Shown here: positions 16,673 to 25,699 of the stretch, piece after piece | How positions within the stretch are numbered: the first letter of the stretch is position 1 | Layout: each line of letters begins with the position of its first letter | Source: Pyrinomonadaceae bacterium | GTDB taxonomy: Bacteria > Acidobacteriota > Blastocatellia > Pyrinomonadales > Pyrinomonadaceae | Length of the DNA: 40,139 nucleotides | Assembly (NCBI GenBank): GCA_025054715.1 | Contig: JANWYH010000007.1 | Span: 100,138 to 140,276, forward strand | Direction of reading: 5' to 3' | Made by a program: the position numbers and the translations under genes | The notes under the pieces: generated by a model | The model's input: only the letters and a program-made list of their open reading frames with translations | Database searches by the model: none | Told to the model about the DNA's origin: nothing

Positions 16673-17503
16673 TCAAATTTTCTTGGCTGTAACACATAGG
16701 TGCCAGCCAATTGATTTTTCTAGTTTTCTAAAAAACTTTTCTGGCATCCAGCGCCAATACCAATTCTTTTCGTACTCGTATTTTACGTACTTTGAGATTT
16801 TATACGGGAAAATATGTTCGACATGCTTTTCTTCTATTATAAAGCCATCACCTATGAGCTCTTCGACCGTTTTTTTTGTGTATGTATAGGTGACTGGACA
16901 TCCTGTTTGAGCTTCTGAGTGTTTTGCTATTATCTCGTCAAGCTTCCAGAATTTGCCTTTTTCTTTGACTAAAATCCAGAAGACTTTCCACGAGTATCGG
17001 TTATAGACCATTATTTTCAACGTGCTTCCGCTTTTTACGTAAAAGTTTCTAATCTGCTCGATTATCTTTTCAGGATGTGGAGAGTGGTGAATTACTCCAA
17101 ACGAGTAAACTAGGTCAAAGGGTTCTGCAGGAACAAATTCGGAAAGCCTTTCAGCATCAGCTTCATAGAATGATATTCTGTCTTGAAGACCAAAGACCTC
17201 TGCTCTCTTGCGGGCTATTTTTAAGGATTCCGTGGAGATATCAACCGCTGTAACGAAAGCGCCGGCACGAGCAAAGTTTATCGTGTCAGTTCCTATACCG
17301 CAACCTATCTCAAGAACCCTTTTGCCTTTCCATTTTTCGAATTGTGCAAACTTGGGTATATGCGGCTCTACAAAGTATTTTCGCCACTCGACCTGATCAA
17401 AATACTCTTTTGTTCCAATTTGCGCTGGTGAGTGCCGTATGTTACAAGGTCTAGAATCCCAGAAGCTTTTTACTTTTTCAATTGGAACCTCTCTGAAATT
17501 CAT
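16673..17503 (-). CDS. Class I SAM-dependent methyltransferase
   Basis: A 276-residue methyltransferase with motif [13 protein letters not shown] at 63-74, TAVDIS at 85-90 and [20 protein letters not shown] further on. An N-terminal block ([15 protein letters not shown]) precedes the fold and is seen in a group of methyltransferases found in glycan loci. It overlaps the GDP-mannose epimerase gene as ATGA and lies 12 bases before the dehydrogenase gene. Methylation of a sugar in the repeat unit is the likely role, inferred from context only. Confidence 0.82.
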   Translation of the reverse strand: MNFREVPIEKVKSFWDSRPCNIRHSPAQIGTKEYFDQVEWRKYFVEPHIPKFAQFEKWKGKRVLEIGCGIGTDTINFARAGAFVTAVDISTESLKIARKRAEVFGLQDRISFYEADAERLSEFVPAEPFDLVYSFGVIHHSPHPEKIIEQIRNFYVKSGSTLKIMVYNRYSWKVFWILVKEKGKFWKLDEIIAKHSEAQTGCPVTYTYTKKTVEELIGDGFIIEEKHVEHIFPYKISKYVKYEYEKNWYWRWMPEKFFRKLEKSIGWHLCVTAKKI

Positions 17504-18492
17504 TTTGCTGTGGATAATACCTTTTGAGATTCTAACTTTTTTCTAACCTGTTCCTCAATCCATTGATAGGTTACTCGCAAACCTTCTTCAAGCGAGACTT
17601 GAGGCTCCCAACCCAAGACTTCTCTAAGCCTTGTGTTATCAGAATTGCGGCCTCTTACGCCTTGGGGGCCATTCACGTGTTTCTTAATTATCTTTATGCC
17701 GGCTATTTCTGCAATTATATCTGCTAGCTGGTTTATTGTCACCATCCGATCCTGCCCTAAGTTTAATGGTTCTGGGTAGTCTGATTGCATTAACCTGTAT
17801 ATACCCTCGATACAATCGCTAATGTAACAAAAGGAGCGAGTTTGTTCTCCATCACCCCAGATTTCTACTTCCGGATTGCCTGTAAGTTTCGCTATGGCTA
17901 TTTTTCTGCATAAAGCTGCTGGTGCTTTTTCACGACCGCCTTCCCATGTTCCTTTTTCACCAAAAATGTTATGAAATCTAACTATTCGGGTTTGCATTCC
18001 GTATTCTTCTCTGTAGTGGATGCAGAGCCTTTCGCTTATGAGTTTTTCCCATCCGTAAGCGTCTTGGGGCATCGCCGGGTATGCATCTTCTTCTTTAAGG
18101 GGTCTGATATTTGCTTCCCGTTGCAGTTCCTCGTTGTAAACACAAGCTGAGCTAGTAAAAAGATACCGTTTTACGCCATTTATTCTGGAAGCTTCAAGTG
18201 TGTGAAAGTTTATCAGCGCATTGTTGTAAAGAATCTGTGCATGGTGTGATGAAATAAAACCCATTCCACCCATGTCAGCCGCGAGTGCATAAACTTCATC
18301 TACATTGCGAGTTGCCTGCAGACAGTTATCCCAGCGCCTCAAGTCAAGAATCTCAAATTCATCTGCATCCGTTTCCGAAAACTCTGGATACTTTATATCA
18401 ACTCCGCGAACCCAATATCCGCGTTTTTTCAGGTAGCTAACAAGGTGGCTTCCTATAAAGCCTCCGGCTCCGGTAACTAAGACTCTCTTCAT
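17500..18492 (-). CDS. gme: GDP-mannose 3,5-epimerase, plant-like
   Basis: Extended SDR protein of 330 residues closely resembling plant GDP-D-mannose 3,5-epimerase. GAGGFIG is at 8-14. Runs shared with the plant enzyme include [48 protein letters not shown] and [12 protein letters not shown]. The plant catalytic residues C145, Y174, K178 and K217 map to C117, Y146, K150 and K189 here, all at the same offset of 28. It should make GDP-L-galactose or GDP-L-gulose from GDP-mannose. No vitamin C genes are near; the neighbours (Wzc, dehydrogenase, transferases) point to L-Gal or L-Gul as a polymer building block. Confidence 0.9.
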   Translation of the reverse strand: MKRVLVTGAGGFIGSHLVSYLKKRGYWVRGVDIKYPEFSETDADEFEILDLRRWDNCLQATRNVDEVYALAADMGGMGFISSHHAQILYNNALINFHTLEASRINGVKRYLFTSSACVYNEELQREANIRPLKEEDAYPAMPQDAYGWEKLISERLCIHYREEYGMQTRIVRFHNIFGEKGTWEGGREKAPAALCRKIAIAKLTGNPEVEIWGDGEQTRSFCYISDCIEGIYRLMQSDYPEPLNLGQDRMVTINQLADIIAEIAGIKIIKKHVNGPQGVRGRNSDNTRLREVLGWEPQVSLEEGLRVTYQWIEEQVRKKLESQKVLSTAK

Positions 18493-20939
18493 TCCTCTCC
18501 TTCCTGTTGGTAGTATGAGCTGTAGTAATAGGTTTGGTAGTAATAGTTTTCTTGTGAATTAACGTTTACGTTGTTTAACACGACGCCAAAAATCTTTGAC
18601 CCTACTTCTTGCAAAATCTGTCTTGAGCGGCGGACTATTTGTCTGGAGCTTTTACCTGCATGTATTACCAAGATCACCCCGTCCACCATAGAAGCAATCA
18701 GCACTCCATCCGTAAAAGAAGCTATCGGTGGAGAGTCTATAACTACATGTGTGAACTCCTTTTGGAAAATTGACATAAGATGTGTCATCTGAAGCGACCC
18801 AATCAGTTCTGCTGGATTGGGTGGTATTGGGCCTGAAGGTAGTAGATAAAGTTTAGTCTTTGGGTCTTGGCAGATTGCTGCTAATGCTTTCTCTTCTTTT
18901 GTTTCGCTTGACAAAAGCGTGCTAAGTCCATAGTTGTTAGGGATTTTGAAGATGCTGTGTATTCTTGGACGACGCATGTCTGCATCTATGATAAGAACTT
19001 TCGCTCCAGTTTGAGCAAGGCTTGTAGCCGTATTCACTGCTGTTGTTGTTTTTCCTTCCGCAGGAAGGCTTGAGGTAACAAGCAAAGACTTGGGAGCGTG
19101 TCCTGCCACCGAGAGAAGTATTGATGTTCTTAGCTGGCGGTAAGCCTCTGAAAGCGATGATTTTGAATCGTTATGGACTAGCAACTCAATGCCTGTTTTT
19201 GCAGGTAATTCGTTTTCTTTCGATCCAACTAAAAGAAGCTTTCTTTTTTGTGTCGAGTTCATTGATGGAATAGCTGCAAGAACTGGTAAGCCTAAATAGC
19301 TTTCTACGTCTTCTACTGTTTTTACGGTATCATCCAGATATTCTAGAAACAGCGATAGGCCTACGCCGAAGATACCTGATAAGATCATGACTAGTAAAAC
19401 GGTTGTTAGTCTTCTTGGGCTTATTGGTGTGTCTGGGGGTATGGCTGCATCAACTATGCTTATGTTGTTATCAGTGCCTTGGGCTATCACGTCGTTTGAG
19501 CTTTGTTGCTCGATTAGATTTTTTAGGAATCCGCGGTTTGTTTCTATGTTTTGCTCAAGTAGTTTTATATCGATCGCAGCTCGGTTTTCGCCTTCTGCCT
19601 TTTCGTATTGTTCTTCAAAGGCTCGTCTTATTTTTTCTTCTTGTGCTTTTGCCTGCTCGTATCGGGTTTGCAGGTTCGTAAGGATTTCTTTTGCTGTTCT
19701 GCTTCTGTATTTTTCCAATTCCTCCCTGTTTTTTTCTTGAGCTTTTTCAATAGCTCCTTTAAGTGCTTCTATCTTTCGGTTTATTTCTTGAACCTCTGGG
19801 GCTGACTCTTGATACTCAACTAAAAGTTTTGCTTTTTCTGCTTCCAGATCAGCGATTCTTTTGGCGGTTTCGTTGCTTAGTGCTCGCATGTCGTTTTCGC
19901 GTTCGGTGATGAATCTTTGCAGTTTTTCTTCTGCGAGGGCGCGTAGCCTTTCAGGCTGATCTTTTACGGCGTTGTATTCGGCTTCTGCTGTTTTCCTTAT
20001 GTTTTCAGCCTCCAAAAGCTGCTTGTTTAGTCCGGCCAAGCGGTCAATAACTATTGTTTGTCCTTCGTCCTTTTTTAGAATTCCTGCACTATTTTTCAGT
20101 TCTGCTAGGCGCATTTCGTCTCTTTTTATTTCACTTTGCAGAGCGGCAATTCTTTCCGATAGAAAATCGTTTGTTTTCTTGCTGGTTCCTGTTCTTTTCT
20201 CTTGATTTTGCCTAACAAAAACTTCTGCTATTGCGTTTGTTATAAGCGCAGCTAGTTCTGGGTTTGTGTGTTGAAATCTTATTTCTATGAGCCGTGTGTC
20301 TTTGAAAGTTGCTCTCGATTCTCTAACAGGTTCAACTGCTAGGTTTTTCTTTAGAATTTCAACGAATGGGGCAAGTCTAATTGCTTCTTGCATTTCTTCT
20401 ATGCTTGTTAGATTAAATCCTCGGCTTTCCTCTAGTTCTATTTTTTTTCTTGGCTCTTCTTTTGCAAGTCCGATTGATTTCAAGAAGGCTCGCCATGCAG
20501 AGGCTTCGCTTTTGTTCCTCTCTTCTTGAAATTCTTTGTTTGCTTCTAGGTTTGCTTCTTTTACTACTCTTCTTAGGAGGCTATCGCTGGTTAGTAGCTG
20601 TAGCTGTGTGTTGAAATAGGCAGGGTCTGGATTCGTTACTACTGTAGGTTTATCCGTTACTTGAAGTTGAGGATTTCCTTGTTCTAAGTCAACTTGTACT
20701 CTAGCTTTTGCTTCGTAGATGTTTGGTTTTCTAGCTACGTAAATTGCCGTTAAGATTGTTGACAAGATTACAATTCCTGCTATCAGCCATAGACGTTTTC
20801 TTATGGCGTTCCAGTATTCGAGTAGTCTGATACTTCCTTCGGGCGTTCCTCTGTAGCTCGGGTAGTAGGGGGGTGTTCTTGGCTCTAGTTCTTCCTTTTC
20901 GCTTTTAACTGCAGTTATTATTTCTCGGCTTTCTTTCAT
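18489..20939 (-). CDS. wzc: Wzc-like polysaccharide co-polymerase with BY-kinase domain
   Basis: An 816-residue inner-membrane protein controlling chain length and export. A Wzz domain starts at about 38, with TM1 at 50-68, long coiled coil in the periplasm (roughly 255-450), a Pro-rich PPDTPISPRR at 501-510 and TM2 at 512-533. The cytoplasmic kinase has Walker A SSLPAEGKTT at 623-632, Walker A' VLIIDADMRRP at 648-658 and Walker B VVIDSPP at 732-738. The tail carries eight tyrosines between 799 and 810, the autophosphorylation cluster of this kinase family. The fused membrane-kinase form is the Gram-negative arrangement. It lies three bases after the OPX gene, its expected outer-membrane partner. 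Confidence 0.95.
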   Translation of the reverse strand: MKESREIITAVKSEKEELEPRTPPYYPSYRGTPEGSIRLLEYWNAIRKRLWLIAGIVILSTILTAIYVARKPNIYEAKARVQVDLEQGNPQLQVTDKPTVVTNPDPAYFNTQLQLLTSDSLLRRVVKEANLEANKEFQEERNKSEASAWRAFLKSIGLAKEEPRKKIELEESRGFNLTSIEEMQEAIRLAPFVEILKKNLAVEPVRESRATFKDTRLIEIRFQHTNPELAALITNAIAEVFVRQNQEKRTGTSKKTNDFLSERIAALQSEIKRDEMRLAELKNSAGILKKDEGQTIVIDRLAGLNKQLLEAENIRKTAEAEYNAVKDQPERLRALAEEKLQRFITERENDMRALSNETAKRIADLEAEKAKLLVEYQESAPEVQEINRKIEALKGAIEKAQEKNREELEKYRSRTAKEILTNLQTRYEQAKAQEEKIRRAFEEQYEKAEGENRAAIDIKLLEQNIETNRGFLKNLIEQQSSNDVIAQGTDNNISIVDAAIPPDTPISPRRLTTVLLVMILSGIFGVGLSLFLEYLDDTVKTVEDVESYLGLPVLAAIPSMNSTQKRKLLLVGSKENELPAKTGIELLVHNDSKSSLSEAYRQLRTSILLSVAGHAPKSLLVTSSLPAEGKTTTAVNTATSLAQTGAKVLIIDADMRRPRIHSIFKIPNNYGLSTLLSSETKEEKALAAICQDPKTKLYLLPSGPIPPNPAELIGSLQMTHLMSIFQKEFTHVVIDSPPIASFTDGVLIASMVDGVILVIHAGKSSRQIVRRSRQILQEVGSKIFGVVLNNVNVNSQENYYYQTYYYSSYYQQEGEE

Positions 20940-20942
20940 AGA

Positions 20943-21866
20943 CTACTTCACGAAAATTGGTAAGTTTGCTAATCCACCGGTTAGTGATTTTCCTATTCCA
21001 TTCAGTATGGATTGTGTCTTGTCTTCTGACACTGCGATTATGTCGTTTGGTTGCAGGAGTGGGTCAGTAACCTTGCCGTTGTCAATGTCTTTAAGACTGA
21101 AGACTTGTTCTTCCCATTCCGCTTGACCTGGTTTTTGTCTTATTAATCTTATTTTGTCTTTGTTGCTTGCAGGGGCAAAGCCTTCTGCCGATGCTATTGC
21201 TTGTCTTAGCGTCAAAGCTCGGTTTAGTTTTATTGCTCCGGGTTTTCTTACATTTCCGTAGACATACACTACGTCGGCATCTAGAACAGATACAATGTCG
21301 CCTGGTTCCATCCATATGTTTTCTTTCGCTTGAAGAACATCCCTTACGTTGAATTGATAGAGTGTGTAGTTTTCTCTTGTTTCCTGTGCTTTTCCGTCAC
21401 AGGTTGCAGTGCTTCCGGCTCTTGCTACTATGAGCTTAGTTCCTGCTTTTTCTGTGTCTGGACCGCCTGCAAAGGACAGTAGTTCCAACAGCCTAACTCT
21501 TCGGTTTATATAGAACAAACCCGGTCTTTCTACTGCTCCTATTACAGCGAAGTATTGCGATCTTTGCTCAACTACTCTTACATTTACAAATGGGTTCTTC
21601 AGGTATGTTTTGTACTTTTCAGTGATTTCAGCGGCTAGCTCTCGTTCTGTTTTGCAGACGGCTCTGATGGGTGTATCTATTCTGAAGAGCTTTATGGTTC
21701 CGTCTGGTGAGATGTTTACTAACTGAGTGAGCTCTGGGTGTCTGAAGACGGTTATTTCTAGGGTATCCTGGTATCCGATCTTGTAGCTTTCCTCTTTACT
21801 TTCTTGTGCTACTGTGATGCTAACTGCAAACGCTACTATTAGTAGGTGAAACGTCCTCAATTTCAT
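20943..21866 (-). CDS. Outer-membrane polysaccharide export protein (OPX, Wza-related)
   Basis: Exported protein of 307 residues. A signal peptide (MKLRTFHLLIVAFAVSITVAQ) is followed by the poly-export domain (YKIGYQDTLEITVFRHPEL and NPFVNVRVVE). Two SLBB domains follow, the first around FAVIGAVERPGLFYI and the second around YVYGNVRKPGAIKL. There is no lipobox cysteine, unlike E. coli Wza. An in-frame TTG start at 21893 exists, but the ATG at 21866 is preferred because AGAGGA lies six bases upstream. It is the first gene of the glycan run and diverges from mutS, so the main promoter of the locus should lie in 21867-21981; no clear -35/-10 pair could be picked there. Confidence 0.9.
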   Translation of the reverse strand: MKLRTFHLLIVAFAVSITVAQESKEESYKIGYQDTLEITVFRHPELTQLVNISPDGTIKLFRIDTPIRAVCKTERELAAEITEKYKTYLKNPFVNVRVVEQRSQYFAVIGAVERPGLFYINRRVRLLELLSFAGGPDTEKAGTKLIVARAGSTATCDGKAQETRENYTLYQFNVRDVLQAKENIWMEPGDIVSVLDADVVYVYGNVRKPGAIKLNRALTLRQAIASAEGFAPASNKDKIRLIRQKPGQAEWEEQVFSLKDIDNGKVTDPLLQPNDIIAVSEDKTQSILNGIGKSLTGGLANLPIFVK

Positions 21867-21981
21867 TCGTATCCTCTTTTTTCCGAAGATCAACGTTTCA
21901 AGATAGATATGATAACAGAGTTTTCTAAGTCTGTCATTTTTCAGTTTGATGTTTTCTGGCTTTTACTTGATAATTTCTTTT

Positions 21982-24588
21982 ATGCAGAGTTTAACGCCGA
22001 TGTTAAGGCAGTATGCTGAGATAAAGAAAAAGTTTCCCGGCATGCTGTTGTTTTTTCGTCTCGGTGATTTCTACGAGCTTTTTGGCGAAGACGCTGTGAT
22101 AGGTTCTAGAGAACTTAATATAACGCTTACCTCACGTATGAAGGATTCTTTGAATCCTGTTCCTATGTGCGGAGTTCCTCATCATTCTGTTTCCAGCTAT
22201 TTGTCGAAGCTTGTCAAAAGAGGCTATAAGGTAGCGATTTGCGAGCAGGTTGAGCAGCCATCTAAAAACAAAAAAATCGTTCGTAGAGAGGTTGTGAGAG
22301 TAATTACTCCGGGGACGGCTTTTGACTATGCTGAGGCTCATGAAAATCTTTGGTTGGCTTCTGTATGTGCTAGCGGTGACAGAGTGGGACTTTCCTTTCT
22401 TGATCTTTCTACCGGTGATTTTTTAGCAGCTGAATTCGTCGGCGGAGACTCTTGGCAAAAGGCTTCTAGTGAGGTGGAATCCTTTTCTCCTAAAGAGTTA
22501 CTCTTTCCCGAGTCAATAGAGCCCGTTGTTAGGAGCTTGTTTTCTGGTGAAAGGTTTTCCTTTATAAGGGCTTTCACTCCACTGAATGACTTTGATTTTG
22601 ATTACGGGGATTGTGCTTCACTCTTGAAGAGCCACTTTAAGGTTTTTGATTTGCGTCCCTTTGAGCTGGAAGATAAGGTAGAGGCAGTAAGATCTTCCGG
22701 GGCAGTCCTCCGTTATGTCCAGCAGACTCAGCGGACATTAGCTGAGCATGTCTGTGAAGTAAGGTATTTTGCTGATAGGGACTTTATGATCCTTGATCCT
22801 GTTACCTTGCGGAACCTTGAGGTGGTTGAAAGTCTCGGTCAAAACGTTCGCCGTTCACTTTTTCATGTTGTAAATGAGACTGTCACTGGAATGGGTTCTC
22901 GTCTTTTGAGATCGTGGCTTTTGCGGCCTTGTTTAAGCGTTTCCGAAATAAAAAACCGGCTCGATGCTGTTGAAGAACTTACCGATTCCCTAATTAGGTC
23001 TGAGTTGAGAAACTCTCTTAGTAAAATCTCCGATCTTGAGCGCTTGGTTGGGAAGCTTAACCTTGGTACTATAACCCCGAGAGAACTTCGTTCTTTGGCT
23101 CTCTCTCTTCGGGAGATTCCAAATTTAGTAAAAACGTTATCGGACGCGCAATCACCTCTCATTTCCTACCTAGTAAAAAGTATTTTTCCTATGGAGCATA
23201 TACAAAAGCTCATTTTTGACGCAATAGTAGAAAATCCTCCGTCAAGCCTCTCTGAAGGAAATGTTATAAGACAAGGATTTAACGAAGAACTAGACGAACT
23301 TAGAAAGATATCAATTAACGCAAAGCAAATAATAGCTTCTTTCGAAGATGAAGAGAGAAAGCGCACCGGCATCAACAGTCTTAAGGTAAAATTCAATAAT
23401 GTCTTCGGTTATTTCATAGAAGTTTCGAAAGCAAACCTAAGTCGTGTACCTTCAGACTACGAGAGAAAACAAACGTTGGTAAACGCCGAGCGTTTTACTA
23501 CTAGGAAACTTAAAGAGTGGGAAGAGAAAGTTCTAAGTGCTGAAGAAAGAATAAAAGAGCTAGAAGCTGCTATCTTTTCTGAAGTGCGCAATATCGTTCA
23601 AAAAGAAACGAAGAAGTTGCAAATTACAGCACGTTCTATCGCCACGATTGACTCGCTTCAGGCCCTGGCCGAAGTTGCCATGCGCCGCAATTACTCAAAA
23701 CCCCTTATTCATGAGTCGGACGAATTACAAATAATCGGTGGTAGACACCCAGTAGTCGAAGCCTTTTTGCAAGACCCTTTCGTGCCAAACTCTATCTACA
23801 TGAATAACTCTACGGACAGGCTCCTGATAATAACAGGTCCCAATATGGGCGGAAAATCAACTCTTTTAAGACAAGTAGCGCTCATACAAATTCTCGCACA
23901 AATCGGCTCCTTCGTTCCAGCGTCTTCAGCAAAACTGCCAGTGGTTGACCGTATCTGGACACGTGTTGGAGCCTCCGATGATATAACATCTGGACGATCC
24001 ACTTTCATGGTTGAGATGACAGAAACAGCTACTATCCTTCATAATGCCACACCAAAAAGCCTCGTGTTGCTCGATGAAATCGGTCGTGGGACTTCTACTT
24101 TCGATGGTCTTTCAATAGCCTGGGCCATAGCAGAATACCTTCACAATTCAACTGAACATTCAGCTAAAACCCTTTTTGCCACACACTACCACGAACTAAC
24201 AGAACTTGCCGATCTGCTGCCAGGAGCTAAAAATTACCGGATATCGGCCATCGAAAAAGATGGTAACGTCGTTTTTCTCCATAAACTTGAAAAAGGCAAA
24301 GCCTCAAAATCGTATGGAATTGCTGTAGCTCAGCTCGCCGGCTTGCCACAAAAGGTCATACAGAGAGCACGTGAAGTCCTTGAAAGGCTTGAAAGGTATG
24401 AGTTAGCAGTTTTTGCAAATGAGAAGGGCTTGAAAAAAGCAGCTTCAAAAAGAGTCGTTCAACAGGCAACTCTTTTCTCTCTAATAAATGATAAGATCAT
24501 CGAGGAAATTAGAAGCACAGATTTTGATTCGTTATCAGACGTAGAATTAAGGCAGTTTGTAAAAAAAATAAAAGAGAAAATCGTCTAG
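21982..24588 (+). CDS. mutS: DNA mismatch repair protein MutS
   Basis: Full-length MutS of 868 residues. The mismatch-reading motif GDFYELF is at 28-34. The ATPase domain has GPNMGGKST near 619-627, LVLLDEIGRGTSTFDG near 694-709 and TLFATHYHELTEL after it. In-frame TTG (21946) and ATG (21949) codons lie upstream, but conservation begins at SLTPMLRQYAEIKKKFPG, so the ATG at 21982 is chosen although no Shine-Dalgarno sequence is evident. MutL is not in the window. Codon use changes abruptly near residue 390 (about 23150): T-ending codons before, A/C-ending codons after, with an intact frame. See findings. Confidence 0.95.
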   Translation: MQSLTPMLRQYAEIKKKFPGMLLFFRLGDFYELFGEDAVIGSRELNITLTSRMKDSLNPVPMCGVPHHSVSSYLSKLVKRGYKVAICEQVEQPSKNKKIVRREVVRVITPGTAFDYAEAHENLWLASVCASGDRVGLSFLDLSTGDFLAAEFVGGDSWQKASSEVESFSPKELLFPESIEPVVRSLFSGERFSFIRAFTPLNDFDFDYGDCASLLKSHFKVFDLRPFELEDKVEAVRSSGAVLRYVQQTQRTLAEHVCEVRYFADRDFMILDPVTLRNLEVVESLGQNVRRSLFHVVNETVTGMGSRLLRSWLLRPCLSVSEIKNRLDAVEELTDSLIRSELRNSLSKISDLERLVGKLNLGTITPRELRSLALSLREIPNLVKTLSDAQSPLISYLVKSIFPMEHIQKLIFDAIVENPPSSLSEGNVIRQGFNEELDELRKISINAKQIIASFEDEERKRTGINSLKVKFNNVFGYFIEVSKANLSRVPSDYERKQTLVNAERFTTRKLKEWEEKVLSAEERIKELEAAIFSEVRNIVQKETKKLQITARSIATIDSLQALAEVAMRRNYSKPLIHESDELQIIGGRHPVVEAFLQDPFVPNSIYMNNSTDRLLIITGPNMGGKSTLLRQVALIQILAQIGSFVPASSAKLPVVDRIWTRVGASDDITSGRSTFMVEMTETATILHNATPKSLVLLDEIGRGTSTFDGLSIAWAIAEYLHNSTEHSAKTLFATHYHELTELADLLPGAKNYRISAIEKDGNVVFLHKLEKGKASKSYGIAVAQLAGLPQKVIQRAREVLERLERYELAVFANEKGLKKAASKRVVQQATLFSLINDKIIEEIRSTDFDSLSDVELRQFVKKIKEKIV

Positions 24589-24607
24589 AAAGTACGCTAA
24601 GTGCTTT
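24589..24607 (+). terminator. Possible weak terminator after mutS
   Basis: Immediately after the mutS stop codon AAAGTAC and GTGCTTT can pair as a seven-base stem with one U-G wobble and the five-base loop GCTAA. The following bases (TGTGCTTTATTT) are T-rich but not a clean T-run, so termination would be modest at best. Confidence 0.3.
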
Positions 24608-24664
24608 GTGCTTTATTTCTCTATGGCTTACTTTGCTGGCCCCTCTATGGGAAAGTTTTCCTGT

Positions 24665-24686
24665 GCGCTCGGCAAAAGCTGAGCGC
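24665..24686. repeat. Hairpin, 9-bp arms with AAAA loop
   Basis: GCGCTCGGC and GCTGAGCGC flank AAAA; eight pairs are Watson-Crick and one is G-T. It is the strongest stem in the gene-free stretch and much more GC-rich than its surroundings. No T-run follows on either strand, so it is not a standard intrinsic terminator. Confidence 0.6.
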
Positions 24687-24689
24687 TGC

Positions 24690-24715
24690 GCTAATTCACA
24701 ATAATCTGAATTAGC
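24690..24715. repeat. Perfect 9-bp inverted repeat
   Basis: GCTAATTCA and TGAATTAGC pair perfectly around an eight-base loop. It begins three bases after the preceding hairpin, so the two would stack as tandem stems in an RNA or cruciform. Confidence 0.6.
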
Positions 24716-24773
24716 CCAGTAAGCTCTTCGTTCTTTGAATGAAAGTAGTCGTGAAGCTTTACGGGCAGATAGA

Positions 24774-24848
24774 TGGGCTTTCTTTTCTCTTTTGTAGAAA
24801 ATCCAAAGGTCAAAGTATCTCGCTTTCTTTGGGTTTTCCAAAAGCCCA
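24774..24848. repeat. Nested imperfect palindrome of 75 bp
   Basis: Outer arms TGGGCTTT (24774-24781) and AAAGCCCA (24841-24848) pair perfectly. Inner arms GAAAATCCAAAG (24797-24808) and CTTTGGGTTTTC (24827-24838) pair at 11 of 12 positions. The nesting suggests a long structured element rather than chance. Confidence 0.55.
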
Positions 24849-24865
24849 CACTTGCTATCAAGCTA

Positions 24866-24882
24866 TCAAGTAAGAAACTTGA
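24866..24882. repeat. Short inverted repeat
   Basis: TCAAGT and ACTTGA flank the five-base spacer AAGAA. Short enough to arise by chance; noted because it follows directly on the larger palindrome. Confidence 0.3.
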
Positions 24883-25435
24883 CTTCTTTAAACACCGCCC
24901 TTATTTCCCCTTCGGTAGCGTAGTCCACAGGTCTTTCCGCCTGTCTTTGAAGATTGTTCTTAGTCTGATGGTCCGAAACTCTTGCTAAATGATGCACCTA
25001 TTTTCCTGCGTTGGCTTTTTGTCTTCTTCGTGGACTATGATAGGCTGGTTGGAAGTTGGTCGCCCTTTACGTACCCTGCTTTAAATCATCACCAAGCGGT
25101 CTTGTATGAGACGCCTTTTTCCCTTGCGTAGTCTGATACCTTCGTAGTGAATAATATGCAATAAATAACCAAAATTGCTAATAGACTAAATGATTAGTTT
25201 CCAAGACTTGCTCCAACTACTTACTCAATACCGACATCAGGATGAAGTTAGCAGTGCAATATGGCCGTTGACGAAAACAAAGGTTCGACGGTCTGCAGAA
25301 CGTCAATGTCTGGCTAAACACTCTGGGTTGCATTCGATAGCAAGATTGGTGACCTCAAAGTGCCGCTCTAGCAAACGAAAAGTGAGGCGTATGTTTTGTT
25401 TTCTTTAACAAAGTTTTCCGTAAGTCCTCCAAAGC

Positions 25436-25468
25436 CGTTTTTGAGTGCTAAACTCATTCTCAAAAACG
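25436..25468. repeat. Perfect 10-bp inverted repeat
   Basis: CGTTTTTGAG and CTCAAAAACG pair perfectly across a 13-base spacer. A third related piece, TTTTGAG, follows at 25479-25485 and could compete for pairing with the second arm, giving alternative folds. Confidence 0.5.
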
Positions 25469-25699
25469 CCCGAGAGCCTTTTGAGAAAAATCGGAAAAGG
25501 ACGTAGCCTCCGTATTTGGCAGCATCTGTCTCGCCTCTTACAGTGCATGCCGCTTCCTGCAACTAATTTCCTAAAATTTTCGCGTCCATTTCTTATCCTC
25601 TACGAAATCATACCTAATCCTGACGGTAAAATCTTAATATCTATCGTTGGCTAACCGCTATCGCCAACATCTGCTTCTCCGTGTTTTAAGATAATTTTT

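Noticed and set aside
19387-20529. Several open frames of 65-117 codons antisense to wzc
   Set aside because: They are shadows of the coiled-coil coding region; composition is Ser/Phe/Leu-rich as expected from reverse reading of Glu/Lys/Arg codons.
24509-24841. 110-codon open frame on the minus strand over the 3' end of mutS and the following palindromes
   Set aside because: It overlaps a certain gene, has no ribosome site or family motif, and runs through inverted repeats; most likely an A-rich reading of non-coding sequence.
25190-25654. Three small open frames in the gene-free stretch (two + strand, one - strand)
   Set aside because: They are short, overlap each other on opposite strands, lack ribosome sites and show no recognisable domain.
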